Source: Mycolicibacterium thermoresistibile (lineage in GTDB: Bacteria > Actinomycetota > Actinomycetes > Mycobacteriales > Mycobacteriaceae). From it: a DNA stretch of 64,000 nucleotides. Location of the stretch: positions 3,658,001 to 3,722,000 of the forward strand of contig NZ_LT906483.1 of NCBI RefSeq assembly GCF_900187065.1, given 5' to 3'. Position 1 is the stretch's first letter, and every line of letters begins with the position of its first letter. Made by a program: the position numbers and the translations under genes. The notes beneath the pieces are model-generated. The model was not told where the DNA came from. It worked only from the letters and a program-made list of their open reading frames with translations, and did no database searches. This document shows positions 28,007 through 36,036 of this stretch, piece after piece.

Positions 28007-29164
28007 GTGGTAACCACCTCCGACGTAGCCGAGGATATCGAGGAACTGCGAGCGCAGTTCCGTGAGTTCCTCGCGAACGCCCCCAAGCCTCAGGGTCTCC
28101 GCAACTACGGGCCCACGCCGACGGCCGACGACATCGCCCCTGGGCGGGCCTGGCACAAGTTCCTCGCGGCCAACGGCTACGTGTGCCTACACTGGCCCGT
28201 CCGACACGGCGGAGCCGATGCTTCGGTAGCATTCCAGGCCACTTTTGCCGAGGAATGTGCCAGGGCAGCGGTGCCGCGGCAATTGGCAATCACAGCTATC
28301 GACCTAGTCGGCCCTGTTTTGATCGAGTTCGGCACCGAAGAACAGAAAGCCCGCTATCTCGAGCCTATCCGGCTAGGTGACGATATCTGGACCCAACTGT
28401 TCTCCGAACCGGATGCGGGTTCGGATCTGGCGGGGATACGCACCAAGGCAGAGAAGACCATCAGCGGTTGGCGCATCAACGGACAGAAGGTTTGGAGTTC
28501 GGGCGCCAACTCCGCGAAGTTCGGCCTGCTGCTTGCCCGCACCGGCCCGGAGTCGCACGGCGGCCTCAGCATGTTCGTCGTACCGATGGATGCCGAGGGC
28601 GTTTCGGTGCGTCCACTGCAGCAGATGGACGGCGAGAGCAAGTTCAACGAAGTTTTCCTCGACAACGTCGACCTACCTGCCGATGCGCTGATCGGAGAGC
28701 CTGGACAAGGCTGGAGGATCGCCATGGTGACTTTGGGCCGTGAGCGGTTGACGCTAGGCTCGCACGCCGTCGTGATGTTCGAACTGCACCATCGCCTGGT
28801 CCAAGCGGCGCGCGCCCGCGACGCGCTGGACCCAACGCTAATGCGGGCCATGATCAGACTTTGGATACGGATCTGGCTGCTGCGTTACACGTGGCAGCGC
28901 GCTATCGACGAAAGTGACCTGCAGTCCTCGGCATTTTCGGTGCTGAAGTTAATGACATCGGAGACCGACCGCGACCTCGGCGACCTGGCTACCGACGTGC
29001 TCGGCACCGACGCCTGCGTGGACCCCAGCGGCGGTTCGGAGGAAGCCGAACTCGTCCGCGCTATGTTAGTGGGCCGCGCGCAAACGATCCTCGGCGGCAC
29101 CAGCGAAATTCAGCGCAACATCCTTGGCGAGCGGGTATTAGGTCTACCTAAAGAGCCACGGTGA
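28007..29164 (+). CDS. Acyl-CoA dehydrogenase, catalytic-type, 385 aa
   Basis: Complete dehydrogenase with TQLFSEPDAGSDLAGIRTKA, NGQKVWSSGANSAKFGLLLA, FNEVFLDNVDLPADALIGEP and the C-terminal ILGGTSEIQRNILGERVLGL flavin/partner motif. GTG 28007 (VVTTSDVAEDIEELRAQF) is preceded by GGAAG. It resembles the larger-loop FadE proteins of steroid side-chain oxidation. I infer that it pairs with the partner-type dehydrogenase at 25726. Its stop overlaps the start of the truncated CoA-transferase gene by 4 bp (GTGA). Confidence 0.88.
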   Translation: MVTTSDVAEDIEELRAQFREFLANAPKPQGLRNYGPTPTADDIAPGRAWHKFLAANGYVCLHWPVRHGGADASVAFQATFAEECARAAVPRQLAITAIDLVGPVLIEFGTEEQKARYLEPIRLGDDIWTQLFSEPDAGSDLAGIRTKAEKTISGWRINGQKVWSSGANSAKFGLLLARTGPESHGGLSMFVVPMDAEGVSVRPLQQMDGESKFNEVFLDNVDLPADALIGEPGQGWRIAMVTLGRERLTLGSHAVVMFELHHRLVQAARARDALDPTLMRAMIRLWIRIWLLRYTWQRAIDESDLQSSAFSVLKLMTSETDRDLGDLATDVLGTDACVDPSGGSEEAELVRAMLVGRAQTILGGTSEIQRNILGERVLGLPKEPR

Positions 29165-29820
29165 CAGTACATTTGGCCGGGACTCCGCTAAGTAGCGCAT
29201 TGCGTCGCCACCTACGGTCCAACATCACCGTGGCGGTTGGTGACGGCGTCGGGGCGCCGCACCGCATCGACGACGGAACTTCGCTCTGGGCGGTGCTCAG
29301 TTCGGTAGCGCGAGAAATCGGCGGGATACGGCTCGTCCTGGGCTGGCTGCCATCGGCACCCACGGGTATCGAAGCAGATGCCTTTGCTGACATCGTTGCA
29401 CTGATGCCGGGATGGGGCGTGCGGGATGTCTTGACCGCACCAAACGCGCGCTTTGTGCCAGCTCGGCTGAGCGCGACCCCTGCAATGCTAAGGGACATAC
29501 TGCGCCCCGCCGTTCTGCTGGCTCGACTCGTTCGTCGCGGCAACATGTTCCACTTTTCTACCGAGGTGTCTTGGCAACGCGGACTAGTCGACGCCGGTAC
29601 GCCCGTGCTCGCCATCATCGAAGATGACGCACCGTGCGCGGATGCCGGCCCGCCGTTACCTTCCGACGCGGTGCACGTCGTCGGCTGTAGCGTGGGCGGA
29701 CCGGCTACTGTCGATTCACCTGCTCCGGAACCGATTCATCAGGCTCTGGCCGCGCGGCAACGCCGCGACGAGGTGTCCTCAACATCGGCGGACGCAAACT
29801 CGACCGTGCCCGTGACATAA
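29161..29820 (+). pseudogene. Acetyl-CoA hydrolase/CoA-transferase family, N-terminal half only
   Basis: About 199 residues (to LAAR near 29757) match the N-terminal domain of class I acetyl-CoA hydrolase/transferases: LVLGWLPSAPTGIEADAFAD, IVALMPGWGVRDVL, RFVPARLSATPAMLRDILRP and FHFSTEVSWQRGLVDAGTPV. In the family the text continues into a VxxLIPDGATLQ-like start of the second domain; here it changes to RRDEVSSTSADANS and stops. The catalytic Glu domain is missing. The novel tail is read from the wrong strand of a truncated acyl-CoA ligase, so this is a deletion or rearrangement scar. GTG 29161 overlaps the dehydrogenase stop. Confidence 0.85.
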
Positions 29821-30323
29821 CTCGTCAGGTTGTTGTGGGTCAGTTCGACGGCCTTCGGGCGCGACGTCGTGCCAGACGTAAACAGCACGATGCCGACGTC
29901 GTCGGGGTCGGCGAACTCCTCGACGGGATTGGCCGCGCGAGCGGCGGCGAGGAACTCATCGGAGCGCTGCACTTGCCTTCCGGCGCCGACCACCATGTCG
30001 ACGTATTCGCCATCAGCGATCACCAGCGGGTTCGGCAGCCGGTCGATGAGTTGGTGCAGACCCTCGGCACTCAACCGGTAGTTCAGCGGCGTGAAGGGCA
30101 CCGCCGCCCGCGCTGAAGCGAAAATCACCAACGGCAGCATTGCGCCACCGGTCCCGACGTATGCCACGTGCTGGGCGCCGGAATCCGCGATAACGGCGGC
30201 TCCCCCGCTGGCCAGCGCGCCAAGCTCGGTGGTGCTCAGCCGAACCTCACCATCGACAACCGCCACCCGGTCCGGGTCGTCCGATACGGCCATATCGAGC
30301 AGCAATGAAATACCCAACGCCAT
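29739..30323 (-). pseudogene. Acyl-CoA synthetase (AMP-binding), N-terminal third only
   Basis: From ATG 30323 (MALGISLLLDMAVSDDPDRV) the frame reads as an AMP-dependent acyl-CoA ligase up to the P-loop (VLFTSGTTSRPKAVELTHNN) and SADVEDTS near 29770, after which it becomes RRCRAARA and stops. At least 300 C-terminal residues are missing, including the hinge and catalytic Lys. A good ribosome site (GGAGGG) and an AT-rich promoter with TATACT (30341-30357) remain, so a truncated product may still be made. The break coincides with that of the convergent CoA-transferase. Confidence 0.85.
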
Positions 30324-30395
30324 AACCCTCCGCTAATCCGATATACAGTTATACTCTTAGAAACTGTCGGATGTCCACTTCACCCAAGGAGGTTT

Positions 30396-30506
30396 ATGCG
30401 CGCCCCAGACAGCGCGGCGACCGGCGTCGGAATCCTTCCGCTCGGGCGGCATGCAGACCGCTTCCCACTCGAGACGGGGCTCCGGAGCCGCTCGACCCGA
30501 TCGTGA
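30396..30506 (+). pseudogene. Start of an unrecognised gene, possibly frameshifted (36 codons)
   Basis: AAGGAGG sits six bases before ATG 30396, and an AT-rich promoter-like region lies upstream, so a gene probably began here (MRAPDSAATGVGILPLGRHA...). The frame stops at 30504-30506. Other plus-strand frames continue with protein-like stretches (GVALAPLATEPRFPKLVATK near 30538-30597; RFEEFAVPMNHYRLPPK near 30630-30680), suggesting one gene broken by frameshifts. I do not recognise the family. Confidence 0.35.
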
Positions 30507-31093
30507 ACCGTGCCGATGCCCATGAGACGGCGAGCGGTGTGGCCTTGGCTCCGCTGGCGACAGAACCGCGGTTCCCCAAGCTCGTTGCCACCAAGGATCG
30601 CGTTATCTGCGGACGTGCGGTATCACCTTTCGCTTCGAGGAGTTCGCCGTACCAATGAACCACTACCGGCTGCCACCCAAGGTTTCAACGGCCGACTTCA
30701 GCTGGGCGGCCCATCCGGCGATGTTCGAACCATCAAGCCCCTAGGCCTCTATATCGCCGGAAATTATTGCGCAGCACGCGTTCTGCACTATATTCGTCAG
30801 ACACAGCCGGCACCGGAGGTTGACTCATCGGTCCTCCCCCGCCAGATGTCGCCGGCAGCCCAAAACGTCTCAGGCGGCGATGACCTAGCCGTTTTCTCGC
30901 TTCGCATGCTCATCACGGATGACGCCTCGCGCGTTCCCCTTCCCCAACCTCATCCGTGAGCCCGGCTGACGCCGAGCGGGGCCGCCCCACGAAAACTGTT
31001 GCTGTGCAGCCTAACTGGCGCATACCGAACGATGTCGACCGAGCCGAAAAGTTATCCAATCTACGGTTGACTTCCGGTGTGACGTCGCTTACC
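30507..31093. other. Spacer, probably decayed coding sequence
   Basis: The three plus frames each hold short protein-like pieces but no complete gene up to about 30745. From there to 31090 I see nothing. A poorly supported open frame runs 30956-31246 in phase with the next gene but has no ribosome site. Confidence 0.35.
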
Positions 31094-31120
31094 GTGACCA
31101 GTGTCACTGAAATCTCAGTG
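31094..31120 (+). promoter_or_regulatory. Two overlapping palindromes upstream of the 31247 gene
   Basis: GTGAC-CAGT-GTCAC (31094-31107) and CACTGA-AATC-TCAGTG (31105-31120) are both perfect inverted repeats and share three bases. They lie ~130 bp before the gene start, near plausible promoter positions. Confidence 0.5.
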
Positions 31121-31183
31121 TACGAAAACAGAATGCGTTCAATCGGATTTGCGGTCCGGCAATCACGTACTTCTAGAACGCAG

Positions 31184-31235
31184 AATCCTTTCCGCAGTAC
31201 ATACAACGAAATCCCTTCCGCAGTACATACAACGA
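31184..31235 (+). repeat. 26-bp direct repeat, two tandem copies in the 5' leader
   Basis: AATCC-(T/C)-TTCCGCAGTACATACAACGA occurs at 31184-31209 and 31210-31235 with one or two differences. The second copy ends at the ribosome site (GAGAGGAG) of the gene starting at 31247. Confidence 0.85.
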
Positions 31236-31246
31236 GAGGAGTCCTT

Positions 31247-32308
31247 GTGACGAACACCCGGCGACCCGCCATCAGCGACGTGCTTCCGGAGGAGACGCTC
31301 AGTTACCGCGACAAATTGGGCGAACCCCACTTCACGGGTATCCATCTGATCGAGGACAGCGCGTACCTGGTCACCGGCGAGACGGACGATCATGACATCT
31401 ACGCAATCAGCCTGAGTTTCAACGTCGACGGCGAAGCGTGGGGCGGAAAACCCGCTCCGCTGCGACAGACGAACTTCATGGCGCTGCCGAAATCGCAGCG
31501 GACCAAAGGACTGGAAGACAACGACTACGTCGGCGTGCGCTCCGACCCCGTTCGGCCAACGCCCCTCGAGGTCACTCGCGACGGCAACAAGGTGATCTGG
31601 ACGGAAGGTAACATTGTCACGACAGCTGACGTCCCATACTGGTCGATCGAGGGTGAGCACGCAGGGGTGCACTTCGATGTGACGATGGGTGGGCTCTGCG
31701 AAGCGGCCCGTTCCCTGGGCGCGTTCTCCGATCTGGAGACGAACGGGATGGCTGGGATCGAGCAGCCGCTTTGGGTTGAGGGGACCGTCTCCTCAGGTGG
31801 CGAATCGTACGAGCTGCAGCGCGGCCTCGGAATGCACCAGAAGGTCATTATCGGCGATCAGTGGGTGCACGGCGCTAATGTCGCCCGGAAGTCGCGTCAC
31901 TATTACATCACCGTCCTTGATGAGGACTTGCGGGTCTTCGCCTTCATCAAGGAGGCCACCGGTGTGGAGTTTGGTCAGATCACCATCAACAATAACCACA
32001 GCGACTTCGGCGAGGGTCAGATCGAGGTCACCGAACTCGCATTCTGGACGGATCCGCGTACAGGTCAATCGATTCCGTCGAAGATGTCGCTGATGATGAA
32101 GTCCGAGGACACTACGGTCGCAGTGGTCCTCGAGGCGTACGGCCGTTTTATGTACTCCTACTGCCAAGCCGAATCGATCATCTCCTACTACGGACTGGGG
32201 TGCCGAGCCAACGGAACGATCAGCACACCCGAAGGCGTCATCCAGATCAAGGATGTACGCACGTACATTGAAAACGGTATCTACCCGATCCCGCTTGCCG
32301 TCAACTGA
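31247..32308 (+). CDS. Conserved-looking protein of unknown family, 353 aa
   Basis: GTG 31247 has AGGAG seven bases upstream; the open frame begins earlier but without coding character. The protein is soluble, with many alternating hydrophobic/charged beta-strand patterns (TGIHLIEDSAYLVTGETDDH; VHFDVTMGGLCEAARSL; QITINNNHSDFGEGQIEVTE), reminiscent of the two-lipocalin-domain AttH/CrtC-like fold, but I cannot confirm this. There is no signal peptide or membrane segment. Palindromes and a direct repeat upstream suggest regulation. It stands alone between a decayed region and the LLM oxidoreductase; a role in the catabolic island is only inferred. Confidence 0.7.
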   Translation: MTNTRRPAISDVLPEETLSYRDKLGEPHFTGIHLIEDSAYLVTGETDDHDIYAISLSFNVDGEAWGGKPAPLRQTNFMALPKSQRTKGLEDNDYVGVRSDPVRPTPLEVTRDGNKVIWTEGNIVTTADVPYWSIEGEHAGVHFDVTMGGLCEAARSLGAFSDLETNGMAGIEQPLWVEGTVSSGGESYELQRGLGMHQKVIIGDQWVHGANVARKSRHYYITVLDEDLRVFAFIKEATGVEFGQITINNNHSDFGEGQIEVTELAFWTDPRTGQSIPSKMSLMMKSEDTTVAVVLEAYGRFMYSYCQAESIISYYGLGCRANGTISTPEGVIQIKDVRTYIENGIYPIPLAVN

Positions 32309-32351
32309 GCGCCGCGACGGCGGATAACATACCGGAATCATGTCAACCCGG

Positions 32352-32396
32352 CTGTGCCGGTCTAGTGGAGCGACACAATTCCACTAGCCGGCACAG
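32352..32396 (+). terminator. Long hairpin after the 31247 gene
   Basis: CTGTGCCGG-T-CTAGTGGA (32352-32369) pairs with TCCACTAG-CCGGCACAG (32380-32396), 17 pairs with one bulge and a 10-nt loop. No T-tract follows. GCCGGCACA recurs at ~32431. Confidence 0.6.
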
Positions 32397-32462
32397 TCGT
32401 GGCGCCGGCGCTCAGCGTGAGGAATCCCGAGGCCGGCACAACCCCCTAGTTACGGAGAACAA

Positions 32463-32543
32463 GTGCTCGAGCACACAATCGCGATGTCAGGCCTGTTGAC
32501 AAACGCCATGGCCCCGCACGCCAACGGAGAGAAGCGTCGATGA
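32463..32543 (+). CDS. Possible 26-codon leader peptide overlapping the LLM gene
   Basis: GTG 32463, with GGAG upstream, opens a 26-codon frame (VLEHTIAMSGLLTNAMAPHA...) whose TGA at 32541-32543 overlaps the ATG of the next gene (ATGA). Its first 12 bp, GTGCTCGAGCAC (32463-32474), form a perfect palindrome. It may be a coupling leader or just chance. Confidence 0.3.
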   Translation: MLEHTIAMSGLLTNAMAPHANGEKRR

Positions 32544-33451
32544 AGTTCACGCTTCAGTATCCCGGTGAGTTAGCCCAGGATTCGCGAGACTTCTTCACCC
32601 CGTCGGCAATTCGAACGATCGCGACGGCGGCGGAAGCGGCGGGATTCCGGGCGGTGGCAGTCAGCGAGCACCCAGCGCCCTCCGTCAAGTGGCGCCAACA
32701 CGGCGGGCACGACACCCTGGATCCCACTGCCGCACTTTCGTTCATGGCGGGTGTGACCGACGTTATCGGGCTGATGACCAATCTGATCATCCTGCCCTTT
32801 CGCAATCCCTACCTGGCTGCAAAAGCTCTCGCGAGCATCGACGTCGTGTCCGGGGGACGCTTGATCGTAGGAGCCGGGACGGGATACCTGCGGTCGGAGT
32901 TCGCGGCCCTCGGTGTGGACTTTCACCGCCGGGGCGCCCTTCTCGACGAATCGTTAGCGGCGTTGCGTGCCATTTGGACCGACCCGGAAGAACCCCGAAA
33001 GGGCGCCGCTTTCGGTGCCGTCGGACCAGTGTGCACGCAGTCTCCCGTGCAGAAGCCGCATCCACCGATCTGGATCGGTGGCAACAGCGCAGCGGCGCGT
33101 CGACGGGTGGTCCAGCATGGCCGTGGCTGGATGCCGGTTATCGCTGCCCCCGAGCTCACGTCGGCGATCGGAACGCAAACTCTGAGCAACTACGTCGAAT
33201 TCGGCGCGGCGGTCCGCGAACTTCAGGATCAGCTCGAAATTGCCGGGCGGGATCCCTCGGATGTCGATATCCAAGTCGAGCAGCACGTCATCGATCTCGA
33301 TGACGCCACCGCCGTTTCCCGCGCGGCCGAAGACATGAAAGAACTCGAACGTCAGGGTGCCACCTGGATGGCAGTTCGCGTCGACGCCTCGAGTCCAAGC
33401 GCTGCGCTGGACTACATCGGCGCGTTCGGAGAAATTTTCATCCGATCGTGA
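32540..33451 (+). CDS. LLM-class F420-dependent oxidoreductase, 303 aa
   Basis: Luciferase-like TIM barrel: MKFTLQYPGELAQDSRDFFT, AAEAAGFRAVAVSEHPAPSV, LMTNLIILPFRNPYLAAKAL, the LSGGRLIVGAGTGYLRSEF-like core (VVSGGRLIVGAGTGYL) and QKPHPPIWIGGNSAAARRR. These motifs define the mycobacterial F420-dependent LLM group, which oxidises or reduces alcohols, ketones and enones with F420. Start ATG 32540 has GGAGAG upstream. No immediate operon partner survives downstream, where the ferredoxin and SDR genes are broken. Confidence 0.88.
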   Translation: MKFTLQYPGELAQDSRDFFTPSAIRTIATAAEAAGFRAVAVSEHPAPSVKWRQHGGHDTLDPTAALSFMAGVTDVIGLMTNLIILPFRNPYLAAKALASIDVVSGGRLIVGAGTGYLRSEFAALGVDFHRRGALLDESLAALRAIWTDPEEPRKGAAFGAVGPVCTQSPVQKPHPPIWIGGNSAAARRRVVQHGRGWMPVIAAPELTSAIGTQTLSNYVEFGAAVRELQDQLEIAGRDPSDVDIQVEQHVIDLDDATAVSRAAEDMKELERQGATWMAVRVDASSPSAALDYIGAFGEIFIRS

Positions 33452-33607
33452 CCGGACACGGCTTGATTCTCAAGAATGTCACGACTTCTGTGTAAGTCAG
33501 AGGAACACATGGCTATGGATCATTCGTCAAGACGGGGTAATTCGCCTTGCGGACACCGGGCGAAGTTATTCAACGCGACAGTCCGGTTGTAGATTTCGGT
33601 GCGTTAG

Positions 33608-33814
33608 CTTATTGAAGCGAACAATGGTGCACAGATCACTATCCAAGAAGAGAGATGGATCGGAGCGACCCAGTGCGTGCTCGCCGCACCGAGCGTGCTT
33701 GACCGGCGGGAGAACGACGGGGTCGTCATCCTGCTGAATGAGAACCCGCCGGACGCCGAAGCCGGCAACGTCGATGACGCCACCCCATTGTGTCCGCGCT
33801 GGAGCTTCGCGTGA
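33608..33814 (+). pseudogene. P450-type 3Fe-4S ferredoxin remnant, first cluster Cys replaced by Trp
   Basis: The frame ending at TGA 33812-33814 reads ITIQEERWIGATQCVLAAPS..., then ENDGVVILLNENPPD and LCPRW near the end, the pattern of the ~65-residue ferredoxins that serve cytochrome P450s (normally ERCIGAxQC...CP). The first ligand Cys is Trp (TGG) and no ATG, GTG or TTG start is found in phase after the preceding stop at 33605-33607. Both changes indicate decay. The last bases overlap the start of the SDR pseudogene, which would have been coupled. Confidence 0.7.
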
Positions 33815-34476
33815 ACGGGAAACTGGCCGGCAAGTCCGCCGTCGTTGTCGGGGGTGGACAGACCTCGGGCGCAACCATCGGCAACGGGCGCGCCGCCGCA
33901 CTGCTGTACGCCCGGGAAGGTGCTCGAGTTCTGGTGGTAGACCGAGATCTGCGCGCTGCCGAGGACACCGTGGAGTAGATCTGTGCCGAGGGCGGGTCCG
34001 CGCATTGCTACCGTGCAGATATCACCAGCGAACGCGACTGTGCCGAACTCGCCACCGCGGCAGCTGACCGGCTGGGGACGGTGAACATCCTGCATAACAA
34101 TGTCGGCATCGTGTCCCTTGAGCGTACCGAGGTCCTTCCGGTCTCCGAGTGGCAGCGCGTCGTCGACGTCAACCTGACCGGCATGTGGCAGAGCATCAAA
34201 TTCTTCCTTCCACTGTTGCGCGACAGCGGCAATGGCGTAGTCATCAACATCTCGTCGCTGGCAGGGCTGATTGCGGGGGTCAAGCCATCGGCTACTCGAC
34301 GACGAAGGCAGCGGTGAACGCGCTGACGCGATCGTTGGCACTGGAATACGCGCCGCAGCGCGTCCGCGTGAACTGCATCGCACCGGGCATGGTCGACACC
34401 CCTTTGGGGGTCGACGAGGTGGTGCGTGCCACCGGTCAGAGCCGCGACGAGGTCGTCGCGAGCCGGTCCGCTCTAA

Positions 34477-35363
34477 CTGACGGTTTCAGAATGATCTCCG
34501 CAGTCGCCTCAAACAGATGATGCTGCACGCGAGTTCGAGCAGCCCCTGATGCAAGTCCGCTCGTACCTCGGAACGTGTTCGCAGACGCTTGAACTGGTGC
34601 AACCAAGCGAAGGTCCGCTCGACGACCCAGCGGACCTTGCCGAGCCCGGAGCCATGCGCGGCGCCTCGGCGGGCAATCATCGGGGTGATCCCCTTTTCGC
34701 GAAGCAGGTTTCGGTACTTGTCGTAGTCGTAGCCTCGGTCGGCGAACAACCGGCGGGGCCGATTCCGCGGCCGGCCCCGCCGGCCTCGAATACGGGGGAT
34801 CGCCTCGACGAGCGGCATCAGTTGAGTGACGTCGTGGCGGTTTCCGCCGGTCAGCGACACCGCAAGAGGGGTTCCGTGCCGGTCGACGATCACATGGTGC
34901 TTGCTGCCGGTGCGGCCGCGATCGACCGGTGAGGGTCCCGTGTGATCCCCCCTTTGAGGGCCCGCACGTGCGAGCCGTCGACGGCGACGTCGTCCATCTC
35001 GAGCAACCCGGCGGCTCGCAGCTCCGCGAGCAGCATCTCGTGCAGCCGCGGCCACACCCCGGCCTCGGTCCACTCCCGCAACCTGCGCCAGCAGGTCACT
35101 CCGCTGCACCCGATCGTCTCTGCCGGCACATCACGCCAGGCCACGTTGGTGCGCAGAACGAACATGATGCCGGCCAGGGCGACCCGGTCGTCGACCGGCT
35201 TGCGCCCCGGAAACCGGAACCGGCGGGCAGATCTGGGCGGAAGCAGCGGAGCTACACGCTCCCACAGATCGTCAGGAACAAGATCAACAGACACTCTCGA
35301 CACGGTGCCCGAAACCGTCCCGGAACGCCATCTACCACGCCGAACTCATTCTGAAACGGTCAG
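34477..35363 (-). mobile_element. IS5 family insertion sequence (IS427-like group), 887 bp, TAA target duplication
   Basis: Ends are 18-bp inverted repeats, CTGACGGTTTCAGAATGA (34477-34494) and TCATTCTGAAACGGTCAG (35346-35363), with one mismatch. TAA flanks both sides (34474-34476 and 35364-35366), the TNA-type duplication of this group. The two-frame transposase lies on the minus strand. It is inserted in the SDR pseudogene. Confidence 0.92.
34486..35303 (-). CDS. IS5 family transposase in two overlapping frames (programmed frameshift)
   Basis: Frame A (35303 to 34890) encodes the N-terminal part: VPDDLWERVAPLLPPRSARR, AWRDVPAETIGCSGVTCWRR and LLEMDDVAVDGSHVRAL, with the first catalytic Asp. 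Frame B continues as GSKHHVIVDRHGTPLAVSLT, then LFADRGYDYDKYRNLL (second Asp) and WVVERTFAWLHQFKRL (catalytic Glu), ending within the left inverted repeat at 34486. The switch is at AAAGGGGGG (34947-34955 on the complementary strand), a standard -1 slippery site for this group. Read through the shift, all three DDE residues are present. Confidence 0.88.
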
Positions 35364-35526
35364 TAATCCCGATGCGCCGGCAAGGAACGGCGTGGGACGT
35401 CGCCCGGGCAGCGCTGTTACTGGCCTCCGACGACGCCGGATTCGTTACCGGCGTAGTACTGGCCGTCGATGGCGGCAGCTCGCTTGGCATCGCGCCTCCG
35501 CTTCCGACGAAGGCCGGCACGGAGTC

Positions 35527-35652
35527 ATGAGCGAACACGCGTGGTCATCGTCGGTACTGTGGTCATCGTCGGTACTGGAGCTGCCGGGCTGTCTGACGCG
35601 GAAAACCGGTGCCAACAGCCGCTTTACGTGCAGCAGGTCGTTCGCCGATGAA
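35527..35652 (+). pseudogene. FAD-dependent monooxygenase N-terminal remnant with an 18-bp duplication
   Basis: ATG 35527 overlaps the SDR stop (ATGA), as a coupled next gene would. After a one-base shift the text reads RVVIVGT-VVIVGTGAAGLSD, the FAD-binding start of a Baeyer-Villiger or other flavoprotein monooxygenase, but VVIVGT is doubled by an 18-bp tandem repeat (35542-35559 and 35560-35577). The frame ends at 35650-35652. Nothing of the rest of the enzyme is recognisable. Confidence 0.6.
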
Positions 35653-36036
35653 CATCACCGTGGCGCTGTATCTGAACTCTGCCGGAGCGGGTAATGGAAT
35701 TGCGCATCGATGAAAAGACCCAGTCTATGTTTCCGACGCTGCCGGGCCCTTGAAACGACAAGCCACGCCCCTACGGACGGATCAAGATCGCCAACCGAAT
35801 CTTCGAAGCGCTGACTGCTGCCGGCGAACCAACGATTCACGACACTAATTTTCAACCGTCGTCAACATAGCCTCGTTGCCGGCGAGGAGGTCATAACCGC
35901 CGGTAGGAGTCGGAGGAGCTACCACTGCTGCTGGCACCGGCCCTGCGCCACGGTTAGCCAACTGGGGTTCAGCTGATCAGTGGGCGTCTACGACGCCCAT
36001 CATTCACGGCGGCATATCCGCGTGGTTCAACGGCTA
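35653..36036. other. Decayed spacer, no gene
   Basis: Short frames only. A stretch near 35776-35860 reads RIKIANRIFEALTAAGEPTI in one frame and might be a further remnant, but no family can be named. Confidence 0.35.

Larger units (their letters stand above)
33811..35530 (+). pseudogene. Short-chain dehydrogenase gene broken by stop, frameshift and IS5-type insertion
   Basis: From GTG 33811 (VNGKLAGKSAVVVGGGQTSG) the SDR reads through NAD-binding residues to an in-frame TAG at 33976-33978, resumes (HCYRADITSERDCAELATAA; LHNNVGIVSLERTEVLPVSE), shifts frame near 34280 before YSTTKAAVNALTRSLALEYA, and is then cut by the insertion at 34477-35363. After the element it continues IPMRRQGTAWDVARAALLLA to VDGGSSLG and TGA 35528-35530. 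Removing the element and one TAA copy restores ALIPMRRQG in phase, proving the insertion site. Confidence 0.9.
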
